A stretch of DNA of 64,000 nucleotides, taken from assembly GCF_036785885.1 (NCBI RefSeq), contig NC_092317.1, positions 2,792,501-2,856,500 on the forward strand, given 5' to 3'. This stretch comes from Coffea arabica (Eukaryota > Streptophyta > Magnoliopsida > Gentianales > Rubiaceae). Position numbers and translations under genes: made by a program. Position 1 is the stretch's first letter, and each line of letters starts with the position of its first letter. The notes under the pieces were generated by a model. That model searched no databases. It saw nothing but the letters and a program-made list of their open reading frames with translations, and was not told the DNA's origin. Shown here in pieces: positions 41,754-53,126 of the stretch.

Positions 41754-43245
41754 CCTAAGCATATCGGAATTGGTGCAATTGTAGCCGATTGATGTCCTTT
41801 TTAGAGTTATGGTGTGTGCTTACAATTACAAAAGCTATTGCTATTAGTAGTATATATATATATATAAAACTAAACTGTAACAGAATATCTATAGCCGTTA
41901 AAACCATATGGAGGAGTTTGGAGAGAAAGTGTTTGTCTTTTGGTGATATTATACAAAATATTACGAAATTAGAAAGTTATTATGTGGTGACTGATTAAAT
42001 TTATTGAAATTCTGAATTTGGAACGATGAAACAATTCTTTTATAGTTTTGATGAGCAAGTATAATGTTCAAAGTAACTTAAGTTCGAGGTTATAAGATTG
42101 AGAGCCATCACTAATATGCATACATACATATACACACACACATAGACACATATATAGAGAAGGCAATTAAAAGAAAATCTTGTGGTGAATTAATATTTTA
42201 AGCGAGAAAAATGACAAAAGACTTAATAGTATTTTCATTTCTACAATCCAATCAAATCAATGTTACGCTATCAAATTGACTCCCCAACAACTCACGTGAA
42301 TGCATGATGATATATACAGATTATTTTTGGTACCGAAAAATAATTAGGAATTTGCTCAACATTGTGCAGCGTATCTCATGAAACCATCCACATTAAAATG
42401 AATATTGTACTAATTAGTGGAAGGACTACTACGTACCATTTGATCCACGAATTATTTTAGCTATACCCCTAGCACTTCGCTTAATTAATTTATTATCCAA
42501 AACCTCTTCTTCTTTTTTGTACTCTTTTCAGGCTGATAATTGTATTGTACTACTTGCATGCGTTGCAAAGTTGAACATGAATTTCAAGTTTTGGCATGTA
42601 TTCCAATAGCTGCAAAGTTATATTCCAGTACCTTGATCACTCCAAGGTCGAAGATGTAATTAATCTCTAGTGCTATTTTCAATCTAACTAGGGAGGATTC
42701 AATTCTTCCAAAACATTCTTGGTTCAATCCTCTGTTGGTGAAGTCAAGTTCTCCCAAACAAAAAAAAAAAAAAAAAGAAGCCTAAATATGAAAATGTTGA
42801 TATGGACACTCGACCTGAAATCAAGCATTTTAAAAATATTAAAGTCAAATGATTGAAAATGTTTCGCAAAATACTGATTTTATATTGGATTTTGGGTCCG
42901 TGATATTATTTGGTCTGAGTTAATTTATGATAAGTGAGAACAGGGGTGGAATTGGGACTAGAAATTTAGTTGGGTAAAGTAAACCCCTTTTTTTTTTTAA
43001 AAAAAAAACAAAATTATCAGAACAATACTCATGAGTAGCACTAGCAAGCTTGACATATTGCATTTCATATACTGCACAGTCTTTCATACAAAACGATAAA
43101 CATATGTGACAAGTTCCCACCAAAGAGCTTCAAAATCACAAATCACAACATAATTAAGGAGTAGTACTTTGTAGAAAAGGATTATCAGGAATTCTTGGCT
43201 GCTATGTCCCTGATTGAAAAAACTAAGGTAGTACATGATGATAGA
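41754..43245. other. Intergenic between dioxygenase copies 1 and 2
   Basis: AT-rich, with TA microsatellites (41850-41867), poly-A near 42760-42776 and a T11A10 palindrome near 42988-43008. No gene recognised. Confidence 0.45.
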
Positions 43246-44545
43246 TCAAACACCACAGAAGGCCACGATTGGACGTTCCATTTTATATTTCCCTCCTCGT
43301 AGAAATTCAAGAAAGTCCAAGTGATTGAAGTCCTTGAACTGTAGCGGGTTCTTCTCGTCAATTAATTCTTCCGGAATTTTCACCTTCTCACGCATGAAGG
43401 AGAACAGTCCAATGGTGTATTTCTCTTCAGTTCCTCTTATGACTACTTTATGTAGTGGAGCATGCACTCTTCCATTGCTCCATGCCTAACAAGCCAATCT
43501 TATTAAACTTCACTAAAGCTTTAAACAACAGTAAAAAAAAAAAAAAAAAAAAGCATAAAAAGATTGTAGATTGTGGTATCAAGATTACAAATGGTTGATC
43601 TAATTGGATCGGATTTTACAATCCCTTCTTTGTTCAAGATTATGTTTTTCTCCTTACCTATTCATTCATTTATGTTTTCTGCGTCTATGACAGAAAGGAA
43701 TAGGAGGGTGACCTGAAAAGGCTCTCCCGCTATGACCAGGAAGGTTGACAGTGAAGTTGATGGCTCATAAGTGATCCATTCACCATGTTTCAGTTGTATT
43801 TCTAGTCCAGTCACTTGATTAGTATCAAGGATGGCCAAGAAGCCTTTGTCCACATGAGGATGAAGACCAATATTGATCTCATCAGTCTTGGGTGCTCGGT
43901 ACTTTAAGAACCTCATGAGGTAGAAAGAAGATTTGATCAGAGGGTCCAAGTACTTCTCCACACCATAACTTCCAAAAACCATTCTCATTACACCATGATC
44001 CAATTCCGATAGCAGCTTCGAGTATGAAAAAGCAGTTTCACTTGTAAAGAAAGCCAGAATATATGATAATTAGAAAACTTAGTTGGTAAAAAAAAGAAAA
44101 AAAGGAAGAAGATTACTGAAGTTTAAAGATAAAAGAAAGAGAAAATATTTGAATGAAAATTCTACCAAAAACTTGAGTTTCCGGCTGGCCACATGAGGTT
44201 GGTGAATTCTTCGGTCGCTTTAAGAGTTGCCCCATTTTCGATACCGAAGTACTCAACCAGGGGCATGAAAGAAAAGTTTGTACCATAGCCGAAGCCAAGA
44301 ATATTAGAAGTGTTTTGTACTTTGATTTCAGTTGGGAGTTGAAATAACTGTTTTGAAAGTTCGAACATTTTGTCATGCAACTCCTGAGAAAGTTTTTTGT
44401 ATTTTACTAGGAAACACCCATAGGATTCAAGGGCTTGACGAACCAGGTCAGAAGTTGATAGCCAAGAAGTTGTACCGGGAGTCAAGTTTTCCTCGTTGAA
44501 TTCTATGATAGGTAGCTTAGATTGGGCATCGGATTCGGAACCCAT
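43246..44545 (-). CDS. AOP1-like 2-oxoglutarate/Fe(II) dioxygenase, array copy 2
   Basis: Three exons (44166-44545, 43713-44040, 43246-43485) join in frame to 315 residues. It begins MGSESDAQSKLPIIEF. The iron ligands are His189, Asp191 (PHVDKGF) and His248 (APLHKV). The 2OG-anchoring motif reads Lys258-Tyr-Thr260, so both usual residues (Arg and Ser) are replaced by similar ones. Across exon 1 it is clearly closest to copy 1, which suggests a local duplication. A run of 19 G lies just before the start codon, in the likely leader. The protein should be a soluble cytosolic oxygenase if active; the reaction is not known. Confidence 0.9.
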
Positions 44546-44580
44546 TGTGATTTTTCAAGAAGTAAATCTGGAAAGAGGAA

Positions 44581-44599
44581 GGGGGGGGGGGGGGGGGGG
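44581..44599. repeat. Run of 19 G in the leader of dioxygenase copy 2
   Basis: Homopolymer of G on the plus strand (C on the sense strand of the gene), 36 bp upstream of the ATG and downstream of the TATA box, so probably transcribed. Length in the assembly may be inexact. Confidence 0.9.
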
Positions 44600-44647
44600 C
44601 GCTGAGGATGGTTAAGGATTCTGAGCTATGAGTTGCTCATGTCCATG

Positions 44648-44661
44648 GGTATATATAGATA
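44648..44661 (-). promoter_or_regulatory. TATA box of dioxygenase copy 2
   Basis: The minus strand reads TCTATATATACCC about 105 bp upstream of the ATG at 44545. The G-run lies between it and the start codon. Confidence 0.6.
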
Positions 44662-45960
44662 CGGAATATGATTTACATTTGTCTGGTAAAACGCCTGGGT
44701 ACTTACCGACATTAAGCCTCCCTTTCATGCTTCACTCAGTTATCTGATTGGTGGCTACGGAATCAGAACCAACAGATCCCAGGCGCTGATCCTGGGCTTA
44801 TTCATATCTTCTTTTTTTATTATTTATATCTTTAGTTATTACTACCTTCTTATGGGGTGAATGCGGAATCAAATACAACAATTGAATGCGGAGAATTACA
44901 ACAATTTGAAAAATAAAGAACCTAGCAATTTAATGAAAATAAGAAGAAGTGGGAACTTAAAAAGGGAAGAATTGGGAGAAAAAAAAAAGCAAATAAATTA
45001 GATTTTATACTGATTGATAGGAAGAGAGTACTATTTTCTTCAAGTTAGGCATGCACGGGATGTTATATTCATCTTTCCAATATAGCATTTGTATGCTAGT
45101 GGATTTTGTTTTTCTTTGTTTAAGGTATATGGTATTGGGTTGATGCTAAATATCTTTCCTTTTTTAGTGGCAAGTCGAGCAGTGATACTAATAAAGTCGT
45201 GCACGAGTTGTATTTTCCTATTTAATAGCACACAAAATGTTTTCAAAACTTGTGTTATCACACAAAAATGTTATCCCCACCCGTTGAGGGGGCTTTGCTA
45301 TAAAAAAAAAAAAAAAACCCTTAAACCTAGGCTTCAAAATTGTCTTAATAATGCAATGATTCGAGATGATAAATGGATATTACAGAGTCTGCACTCGTTC
45401 ACTAGAATTTTACACCTTGGATCTTATGCGGAAGTTTACTTTTGGATATAAATTGCTTGTCTCAGGACTTATCGCTCGCAAGGGCGAGTCGATTTTGATA
45501 CTAAAATCACCATTGGCTCCAACCCCAAATTATGTGAAAAACTGGAAAATTGTTCAGCTTACAAATGGCAAATATATGCGTACATTGAAGTTCAAAAGTG
45601 GAGGCTTATGAGGATTTGGTCTAATTGCTAAAGTTGAATTTCATGATTTAAAAAATCTTGAGTTCTAATCCGGTCATCCTCCTTCCGCTTTTCACTTTTT
45701 AAATCTCATTCCTCTCTTGCTAAAAAAAAAACAAAAATAAAAGAATTTGAAAGGTGGAGACTAGATAACTTAGTTCAAATTTCATTTCTACAAGAAGAAA
45801 AACATAGAAACCCCAATATGACGGCTGGGATGCATTTCTGGGACTAATTATTTCACTTTAGATATCACACATAAACTTAATTGCTAGCTTCAATTTACAT
45901 GTCACATTTGCTTTTTTAGCCTTTTAGATAGTCCTCTCCATTTAAGTTCAATCAACTTAG
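44662..45960. other. Intergenic, no gene recognised
   Basis: Mostly AT-rich DNA with poly-A runs near 45301-45316 and 45722-45740. The plus-strand frame at 45089-45451 is low in complexity and lacks family marks. Nothing else seen before the MITE at 45961. Confidence 0.4.
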
Positions 45961-46226
45961 AGTGCGTTTGATAAAACTGAAGTCTGAAATCTGAATCTAT
46001 TAAGTTATTGAATTGTTAAATATTAAATCTAATACATTTGAGTGTTTATCATATTCAGTGATAAGTGAATAACTTATCACTTAATTTTGGGAGTAAGTTT
46101 TACTTAGAAATTCAGTGCTACTTAATTAATTCAAATATTCAATTTTTTGTTATCAAAAGGTCTGAATATGTTAAGATTTGATTTCATTAACTTTAAGTGC
46201 TGAATTGGATTATCAAACAGGACCTT
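45961..46226. mobile_element. MITE family A, copy 2 (opposite orientation)
   Basis: About 266 bp. The left end is agtgcgtttgataaaactga and the right end, reversed, is aaggtcctgtttgataatcc. It matches copy 1 (9362-9613) in inverse orientation, with shared blocks gataagtgaataacttatca and gggagtaagtttt. It abuts the broken dioxygenase exon to its right. Confidence 0.72.
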
Positions 46227-46254
46227 AAGCATGAGAAGAAGAATTGATTAGACC

Positions 46255-46498
46255 CCACAGTCCACAGTAGGCTTTAATACCACATTTTGACCGCTTGCCC
46301 TCTTTGTAGTAAAAGTCAATATACTTGTAGTGATTGAATGGCTAAAACTGCAGCGGGTGCTCATCATCAACTAGTTCTTCCGGTACTTGAACTATCAGGT
46401 CTCAGATAAATGTGAACAGGCCGAAAGAAATACCTTTCTGCATTTCCGGACATTATAACCTGGTGGTGTGGAGGTTCAGTCCTGCCATTAGTCCATGC
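46255..46498 (-). pseudogene. Broken third exon of an AOP1-like dioxygenase
   Basis: On the minus strand the exon opens after a CTAG acceptor with AWTNGRTEPPHHQVIMSGNA and an ERY motif, then loses frame before resuming with QVPEELVDDEHPLQF, a stop in place of the next Lys, PFNHYKYIDFYY and KAYCG. At least one frameshift and one in-frame stop are present, and exons 1 and 2 are missing nearby. The opening AWTNGR-EPP-H-VIMSG is shared with the partial gene at the right edge and not with its nearest neighbours, so it derives from that sub-family. A MITE ends 28 bp away. Confidence 0.85.
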
Positions 46499-46817
46499 CT
46501 AGCCCAACCACATCATAGATGTACATGGTTAATCATGGATTACTAAAACTATTTAAAAACATTAGCACATACTTTGATAAGACCAATTTTGATGAATTTG
46601 TACCACTTTGTATGAAGATTGTGTGACTTACCTTGTTGAGTTCTCATAAGTTGGGTTCTGTGCAATTCAAATCGATTCGTGTACGTTTGATATCCATTTA
46701 TATAGCTTTGGTGTAATCGTGAATGTTACCAATTTATTAGTTAATAAATTTAAATTTACATTCGAATTGTATGGATTTGCACTACAAGTTAGAAGAATTA
46801 TATCAACTGGTTTACAC

Positions 46818-47411
46818 CTGTGTTTTAAAACTCGGACCGGACCGGCCGGTTCGACCGGTCGAACTGGGAATCGGTCAAGTGTCTGGTCCGAGTCATGCTT
46901 AAAAACCGGGTAAGTAAAAACCCGATCAAATCCGGTCAAAAACCAGGTTTGACCGAAAAAACCGGATTTTTCCGATTCAAACAGCATTTAAAAAAAAACT
47001 CAAACTTTTTCAATATTATGTTTTGACCCCTAGATTGTTAAAAATTATTAATATATCTCAAATATTTCATACTTTATCAATATTTTCTTAAAGTTTGGTA
47101 TTATTTTTCAATTAAATCCATAATTTTAATTCTAAACTTGTTAATGATCATTAAATAATATAAATTGTTACTTGATTGTTCTAATTTCTTTGTATTTTCT
47201 TGTTAAATATATTTAAAACATCAAATATATATGAATATACATTTATTAATATTTACATGTTATTAGGTATTTTACATATAATATTTTAATTTTTAAATAA
47301 TTTTTATTTATGACATCATCCGGTTCAACTCCTATCAAATCCGGTTGAACCCATTGACCCCTGATTCTTGAGCTTGACCGAGTCGATACTCGGTCCGGTT
47401 CTGAAAACATA
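46818..47411. mobile_element. 0.6-kb non-autonomous DNA element with 9-bp duplication
   Basis: The flanks ggtttacac at 46809-46817 and 47412-47420 are identical. The ends are imperfect inverted repeats: ctgtgttttaaaactcggac on the left and, reversed, tatgttttcagaaccggacc on the right. The interior near both ends is rich in CCGG and ACCGG motifs, the middle is AT-rich. A 9-bp duplication favours a Mutator-type origin, though hAT (8 bp) cannot be excluded. No coding capacity. Confidence 0.72.
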
Positions 47412-47496
47412 GGTTTACACTAGACAGAACTCAAGTTGTGAGCTCCGTTTCCCATTCTTAATATCGTGTTTTGAATTGAGGATTTCCTATAGAGTT

Positions 47497-47754
47497 GATG
47501 CTGGAGGTCAGGGGTTCAACCCCTGCCTCCCACAAACTTGCCACTTTACGTGGCTGATCTTCTGCCCCCACGGGATAGCTCGAGCGGTCCGCTCCCCCTC
47601 CTTAGGATATGGCGACCTTCCTGACTTGTCCAGGGTTCGAGTCCCGCTGTTAACGTGCTCGGTGTGGAGTGGGGCCTCCTCTCCCGGGCCGCAGGGGATT
47701 AGTCGGTCCCGTAAGGATTGACCCGGACATCCCTGTGTTGACAAAAAAAAAAAA
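47497..47754 (+). mobile_element. Composite SINE: partial head fused to a second tRNA-derived SINE
   Basis: The first part (47497-47566) repeats the head of the SINE at 8625-8868: gatgctggaggtcaggggtt and tgcctccca with aacttgccac. The second part has its own box A (tagctcgagcggt, near 47575-47588) and box B (gggttcgagtccc, 47633-47645), and ends ccctgtgttgac followed by 12 A. That tail is shared with the SINE at 24098-24270. No clear target duplication brackets the whole. Either one SINE landed next to another or this is a dimeric SINE. Confidence 0.75.
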
Positions 47755-48796
47755 TGATACAAATATTATATTATTGAGCTACTTATTTTGCCATCAACTC
47801 CTAAACGTCCTATTTCAGCTAAAAATCTCTGTTGGAGCAACTTTCAAAAATGTATTGCACTCGAAACAACTTTAATTAGTGGGTCTAAATCACGTCAAAT
47901 CATAATAATAATAAATACTCATCTTCTTAAGATTCTGCCAGCGTATAATTGAGGGGAATACATAAAAAGGTGGAGTGAAGTTGAATCCGTCAATCTACTT
48001 GTATTTGAGACCTCTCTACTTCCAAAGTGCAACTTAACAGAAATTCATCATCAAACATCTTACCATGTCGGTAGCAGGAATTTTGACTATGATCGAAGTT
48101 ATTCGGGAAGAATGTGCTGCGTCTGAACCCGCGGAGAGGATGATTATTCTACCTTAAACAGTTGCATTTCGACAAAGGAGTCCGGTGTCTGCTAGTGTCG
48201 CAAATAGTAATTAATCCCTTACAGGATCTGATCCCAATCTTGTGGATGCACGAGCTGTCCAGTAAAAAATTGTTTCCGCAAGCTGCATAAATCTGCTGTA
48301 CAACGACTGAACCATATGAATAGCTTTTGGTTTTGGCACTATGTCAATAGGGCTTGCATGCGATTGGATACTCTTCACATTTAGATTGAGTTGGTTTCAT
48401 TACTTCAAACCTTGTATAGTCGCATAAGGATAAAGTTTTAACGTTATATGGTTAAGAAAAGCTTCTAGTTAGCTGTGACAACAAAGATATTGCATGATAT
48501 TGGGACTAAATTTGGTACACACACATGGGTGGTTTAGTCAAATTACAAAACGACAGCTCCAGGGTTCATTTCTTCCAATTTCCTAAACCGTAAATTAATT
48601 ACTAATGACTTCGCACGTATAAGTAGGTCTGACATACATGAATGTGCCATGAGCAATTCATTATGGATGAAAATATTTATCAGTTGGAAAGGAGAAGAAC
48701 CAAGTCTGTTTAACTTTATAATAAAGTTACTCTTTTCTGTGTGCTTTATAGCTTTTGCTCTCCAGTGGAAGTTCAATGGGCACCAGCAAATCAATG

Positions 48797-48958
48797 AGTG
48801 CGTTTGGATTGAAAATTATTTAGGGAATTTTTTTAAAAAAAATTTACTGTAATATTTTTTGTAATTTTGATTTATGTGCAATAAAAAGTTGGTTGAGAAA
48901 TCGAAAAATTAATTAGAAAAATGTTTTGAGATTTTTAATTTTCTTTTCAAATGACTCT
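48797..48958. mobile_element. MITE-like remnant, family B
   Basis: The block opens gtgcgtttggattgaaaatt, has a T/A-rich middle with ttactgtaatatttttt and gcaataaaaagttggttg, and closes with ttttcttttcaaatgactc, a weak inverse of the start. A related piece is at about 59370-59470 (actgtaacattttttttga, gtgaaataaaagggtaatt). Boundaries and duplication are not certain. Confidence 0.5.
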
Positions 48959-50081
48959 AATATTAAATCAAGGACAGGTATTACCTGCCAATATGTGACC
49001 AAGATTGCTATTAGACTGCGGACACGATGGCAAAGAGCGGATCTAACTTACATAATCAGATCATATATTAGTTCGCCAATATATATCACCGATGTCCCAT
49101 CATATATATAAGACCATTCTCCGAAATATCAATTGCAAGCCCAATAATTGAGGTAGCTATTTTATATATTTTGTATCTCTAAAGGAACAAGAAATAGTAA
49201 ACACATTATTTGAGTCATTATCTGAGAAGATTTTCTGGTTAGCCGACTTGACTCAGCATTTAAAACTCGTATAACACTTTGAACTATTGTTGCCTGTAAC
49301 ACTTCGAACAGTTGTTTTGCCTGTAACACTTCGAACAAAAGGAATATCCTTTTTTTCCCAACACAATGCGATTGGAATAATGTTACCAAGAGTTTGTTGT
49401 AAATAAATGAGCATTTCAAAAGATCTTATCCCACATTGAAAAATCAAAGGGACTTCTCTTCACTTTCTAATGCTTAGGTTTTTATTGGATTTGAGTTATG
49501 TTGGTAATTAGTGTGGGTTTACGCGCATGAGAGGAAAGTTAGATTGGGCAGTTTTCAGTACAACTTTACGGATTTTAGTTTTACTTTTATTTCATCGGTT
49601 ACAAAAGTCAAGCACGTTCACAACATTCTTTTTATTAACATATATTATCTCTTATCCTCTCCGACGTACGCTGCCTGATGTCTAAAAATAGCAGCTATTT
49701 CCACTTTAGAAAGTACACCAAGAAAGCTGACAGTAGAGACCTTCCTGCCAGCTTTCTTCTTTTCCACTCTCTGCTAGATTTACATAACATTTGCTAGTTC
49801 TGATCCTTCTTGTTCATAACAAAAAGAAGGCTTGTTCAATTCTAGGGAAACATTTCAACCACCTGAAATAGTTTCTTAGAACAGTGCTATTAAGCACGAC
49901 TCAAACTTCATTTTATTAGCTTTAGTTAACATTATTTTTGGCTATTTTTACAACAGAGTTTAGTCTTTTACAGTTTTTTGAGTTGTAGCACTTTGACAAA
50001 TTTCAATAACTAGAGTTCTAATACCTAGAGAGAATGATGAGTATCTACCCAAATTCCAAAAACTACATACGTATTTTTTTC

Positions 50082-50137
50082 AATAAGGGAGGGATGTAAT
50101 TTAAGTAGCAATAAGGGAGGGATGTAATTTAAGTAGT
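50082..50137. repeat. 28-bp perfect tandem duplication
   Basis: The unit aataagggagggatgtaatt plus eight more bases is present twice head to tail (50082-50109, 50110-50137). Confidence 0.85.
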
Positions 50138-50745
50138 GGAGAAGGAGAAGCAAAATTTTCATCCCAAAATCTCTAATTTCAGGAGCTTCAGTTTAAGTTA
50201 TTAGACCAAGGACTCTTCTATCCAAATTCCAACACATGGTAATTCTATTGTTCTAACTATTTGTCCATGTAAGAGCTGTTCTTCAGGGTCATTGGCTATC
50301 AGTGCTTTCCTTGAAAGTGAAACAAGTGTCACAGATTCGATCGAAGAGATTAAGAAAATAAACACAAAAACTAACAAGAACGAAGAGTACACGCCATGTA
50401 GTGGATCTGATTAATCACTCAGCTGACGGTGTTCGAAAATTAAACGTCTTGTTATGACTGGATTGGTAAATTGAAAGACCATGGTAGGGATCCCTTCAAT
50501 CTGTCTTATTCCATTTGAAGCAAGTGCTTACGTTTCGATCTTAGATTAATGTTTAAGTCAGCGTAAGGTTACCATCATCTTGACCACCGAAACATATTCT
50601 AAAGCTCCAAGAACTTTCCTGAGAGTTTCTAATTGTATTGATCTTATTTTAAGATATCTTTAATTAATTTAAATAGTATTAGTTTGTGTCTTATTTTCTG
50701 TCATCCTCTCGTTGTTTTGTATCTTTCCATCAAAGTCCATCTCAG

Positions 50746-52090
50746 ATATGGTCCATGTTTTGTGACCTAATATGGTCCTTCTGAGTTGATGAGCAAATTT
50801 AACCTCAAACACGATTTCAAAACTTGTATTCCTCACACATTTAAACTTTTCTGATAATTGTTCCTTGACCTTGTGATCTAATACGGTCGTCTCCTAAGGA
50901 TTTCTTTTCCAAGACAACCAAAAATCTTTATTCTAGTTACTACTGATTTCGGGCAACATCGATCAATGCAGTATCTAGCATGGTCCCTTCAATTATAACT
51001 AAAACTCATGGGGGGTACTACGTGGGGTATGCTATGTGGGGGTTTCATATGATGCTGGGGACTTAATGTTTAGTTTTTCTCAGCTCAAAGACTATTATTG
51101 TTTGTGTTTTCCCTCAAAGACTATTGAGAATCTATTGTTAATCTCTTGTCAAAATCCAACTTGCAACCTAGCATTTTCTACTGTGGTCCTTTTGGAGACA
51201 TAACGTTCATATATAATTGTTAAGATTTCTGGTAATTATCAAACTGTTTAACTTTTGCCTCATGTAATTTCATCCAGTTACAAACCAATAATTTTATTTG
51301 TATTTGGCTAAAATGTTACCATACAAATTTATTTATTTGTCACTATTGATGATCTACGTTTCCTCCAACATGAATTAGTCTAACATGGTCCCCTTCAATG
51401 ATAGCTAAAATCCATTGGGATATGTGTTCAACAGTCCTAGCTTGATGACGAGTTTGCCTCCCCACTAGAAGTTTTGAATGTTGAATGATAGATAATGGAT
51501 TTAGTCACATCCAATTTGCTTATATTGTGCGGTCCCTTCACATATTAAGATTTTAGTACATTTTAGACATTTTCCCTTGACTTTAGAAGAACTGTCAAAT
51601 TTTATTTTGACATGAACATCATTCAATTTGAATCCAATTACTCTTATTTGTGGTTCGTTTTCACATACTCACTTGAAAGTTATCATTAGTGTCTTGTTTA
51701 TGATTTTTGGTTACATCTAAATGTAACAATCCCCTATGGTCCCCCTTCAAATCGTGGAAGTGCCTAAAAAACTTCTAATTTTCGGCTATACAGGTTGTCC
51801 TAATATTTTTAGTTGTAGTTTTGTCTTAATTTTCACCTCTTGAGGAACTATTTCTCCATATACTTTTAGAACTGATTTCTTGTTACCTCTTGCTTGCAGT
51901 CTAAAATGGTCCCCTTCAATTATAATTAGTGTCCATAAGGATAACTATTATGGTATTTAGAATCCAATTGTGATTTTTTTTTTCATGTCGCTTTATTTGT
52001 CTACAAGAGTATACATAGCTCTTTTTGTAAATGAATTCTGGTTACATCCCGAAGCACTAACCAATACGGTCCCCCCCTTCAATTATAACT
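50746..52090 (+). repeat. Decayed GGTCC-containing interspersed/tandem repeat
   Basis: A core close to taacatggtccccttcaatt with a following ataactaaaatccat recurs about ten times in one orientation, near 50746, 50770, 50882, 50980, 51182, 51384, 51530, 51735, 51906 and 52066. Spacing is 100-210 bp. Several copies are preceded by a ggttacatc or related string 20-45 bases upstream. Between the cores the sequence is divergent. No coding frame is conserved. It looks like an old satellite-like or minisatellite array with a unit near 150-200 bp; no known family comes to mind. Confidence 0.6.
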
Positions 52091-53126
52091 AGTATATATA
52101 TATACAGCAATCAATCGTATGATTTCTATCGTCATTTTAATAAGAAAGAAGAAATTGGAAGCCGTCCAGATAATATATACGGCCTCCATGACAAATTAAT
52201 AGTTCAGAAATTCCTACGTACACTAATTAAAGAATACGTATAGACTATTTTCCCCATATTATAGCAGGAAAAAGGATAGCAGTCGGGATTGCCTCCATGA
52301 CAAATTAATCCATTCTGAATGTTAAATGTCAAATAAAGTGAAAAAAAAAACTCCATCATTGACGTGCTAATCGAATTACCTCAAAAACATTATAGAATGT
52401 TAATGATGCCAGTGTATTCCGACATTTTTATACATACAAAAAACAAATAAATTATTACAATATTTTGATTTTTTTTTTGTGTGTGTGTCTAATGCCATTT
52501 CTATGCATAATCCTCCCAGCAAGATTTTGTGTTCAAAGAATTTTTTTGTAAATGTGTGTCGTTGAACTTTAGTTTAATTGAAACGAATTTCATCACAAGT
52601 AGGATCTTGTATCAGTAGTCATGGTAGAGGACTTGTTTTTTCTGTTCGATTGACAACGCATCACAACGATATTTTTCCAATATTGCTACCATATAATACA
52701 TAAATTTGACAGGTGAAATATTTTTCCAACGATATTTTTTCTTTCTAAAAAAAAAAGAAGGAAGCAGAAGGCTAATTAATTACTTAGTTGAGGAGTAGCC
52801 AGGATTCAGGATTAATTACTAATACATATGTGATGAAATAAACCTTTTCCAGGCGACCCAAATTTTTAGGCCATAGATTGATGTATAGTAGTACGAGATC
52901 CTCCTTTCCTGATTCTTCATGTCATACGGAAATCTGTTGCTGCAATCATCTTTTTATGATCATACATTAATCGTAAATTTGGACTTGTAATATTACAGGA
53001 AATACACGACAAATCAAATCAAGAAAACACTGCAGATGTGGTTACATCAACCAAGAACTCCTAGATCGATGTAGCGTTTATTTAGTACAGCAACTTAAAG
53101 GAAGTACCACGACAACATAGACTTCT
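52091..53126. other. Intergenic downstream of dioxygenase copy 3
   Basis: AT-rich sequence. The phrase cctccatgacaaattaat occurs twice (near 52183 and 52291). No gene or element ends recognised. Confidence 0.4.

Larger units (their letters stand above)
47755..50745. other. Long intergenic stretch with minor repeats
   Basis: Contains a short MITE-like block at about 48797-48958 (gtgcgtttggattgaaaatt and a T/A-rich centre), a doubled ttgcctgtaacacttcgaac unit near 49287-49340, and a 28-bp perfect tandem pair at 50082-50109 and 50110-50137. No gene recognised. Confidence 0.45.

Noticed and set aside
50201-50392. Minus-strand frame with a strong signal-peptide-like start (small secreted peptide)
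   Set aside because: It starts at GTG and no in-frame ATG precedes it. No peptide family motif is visible.
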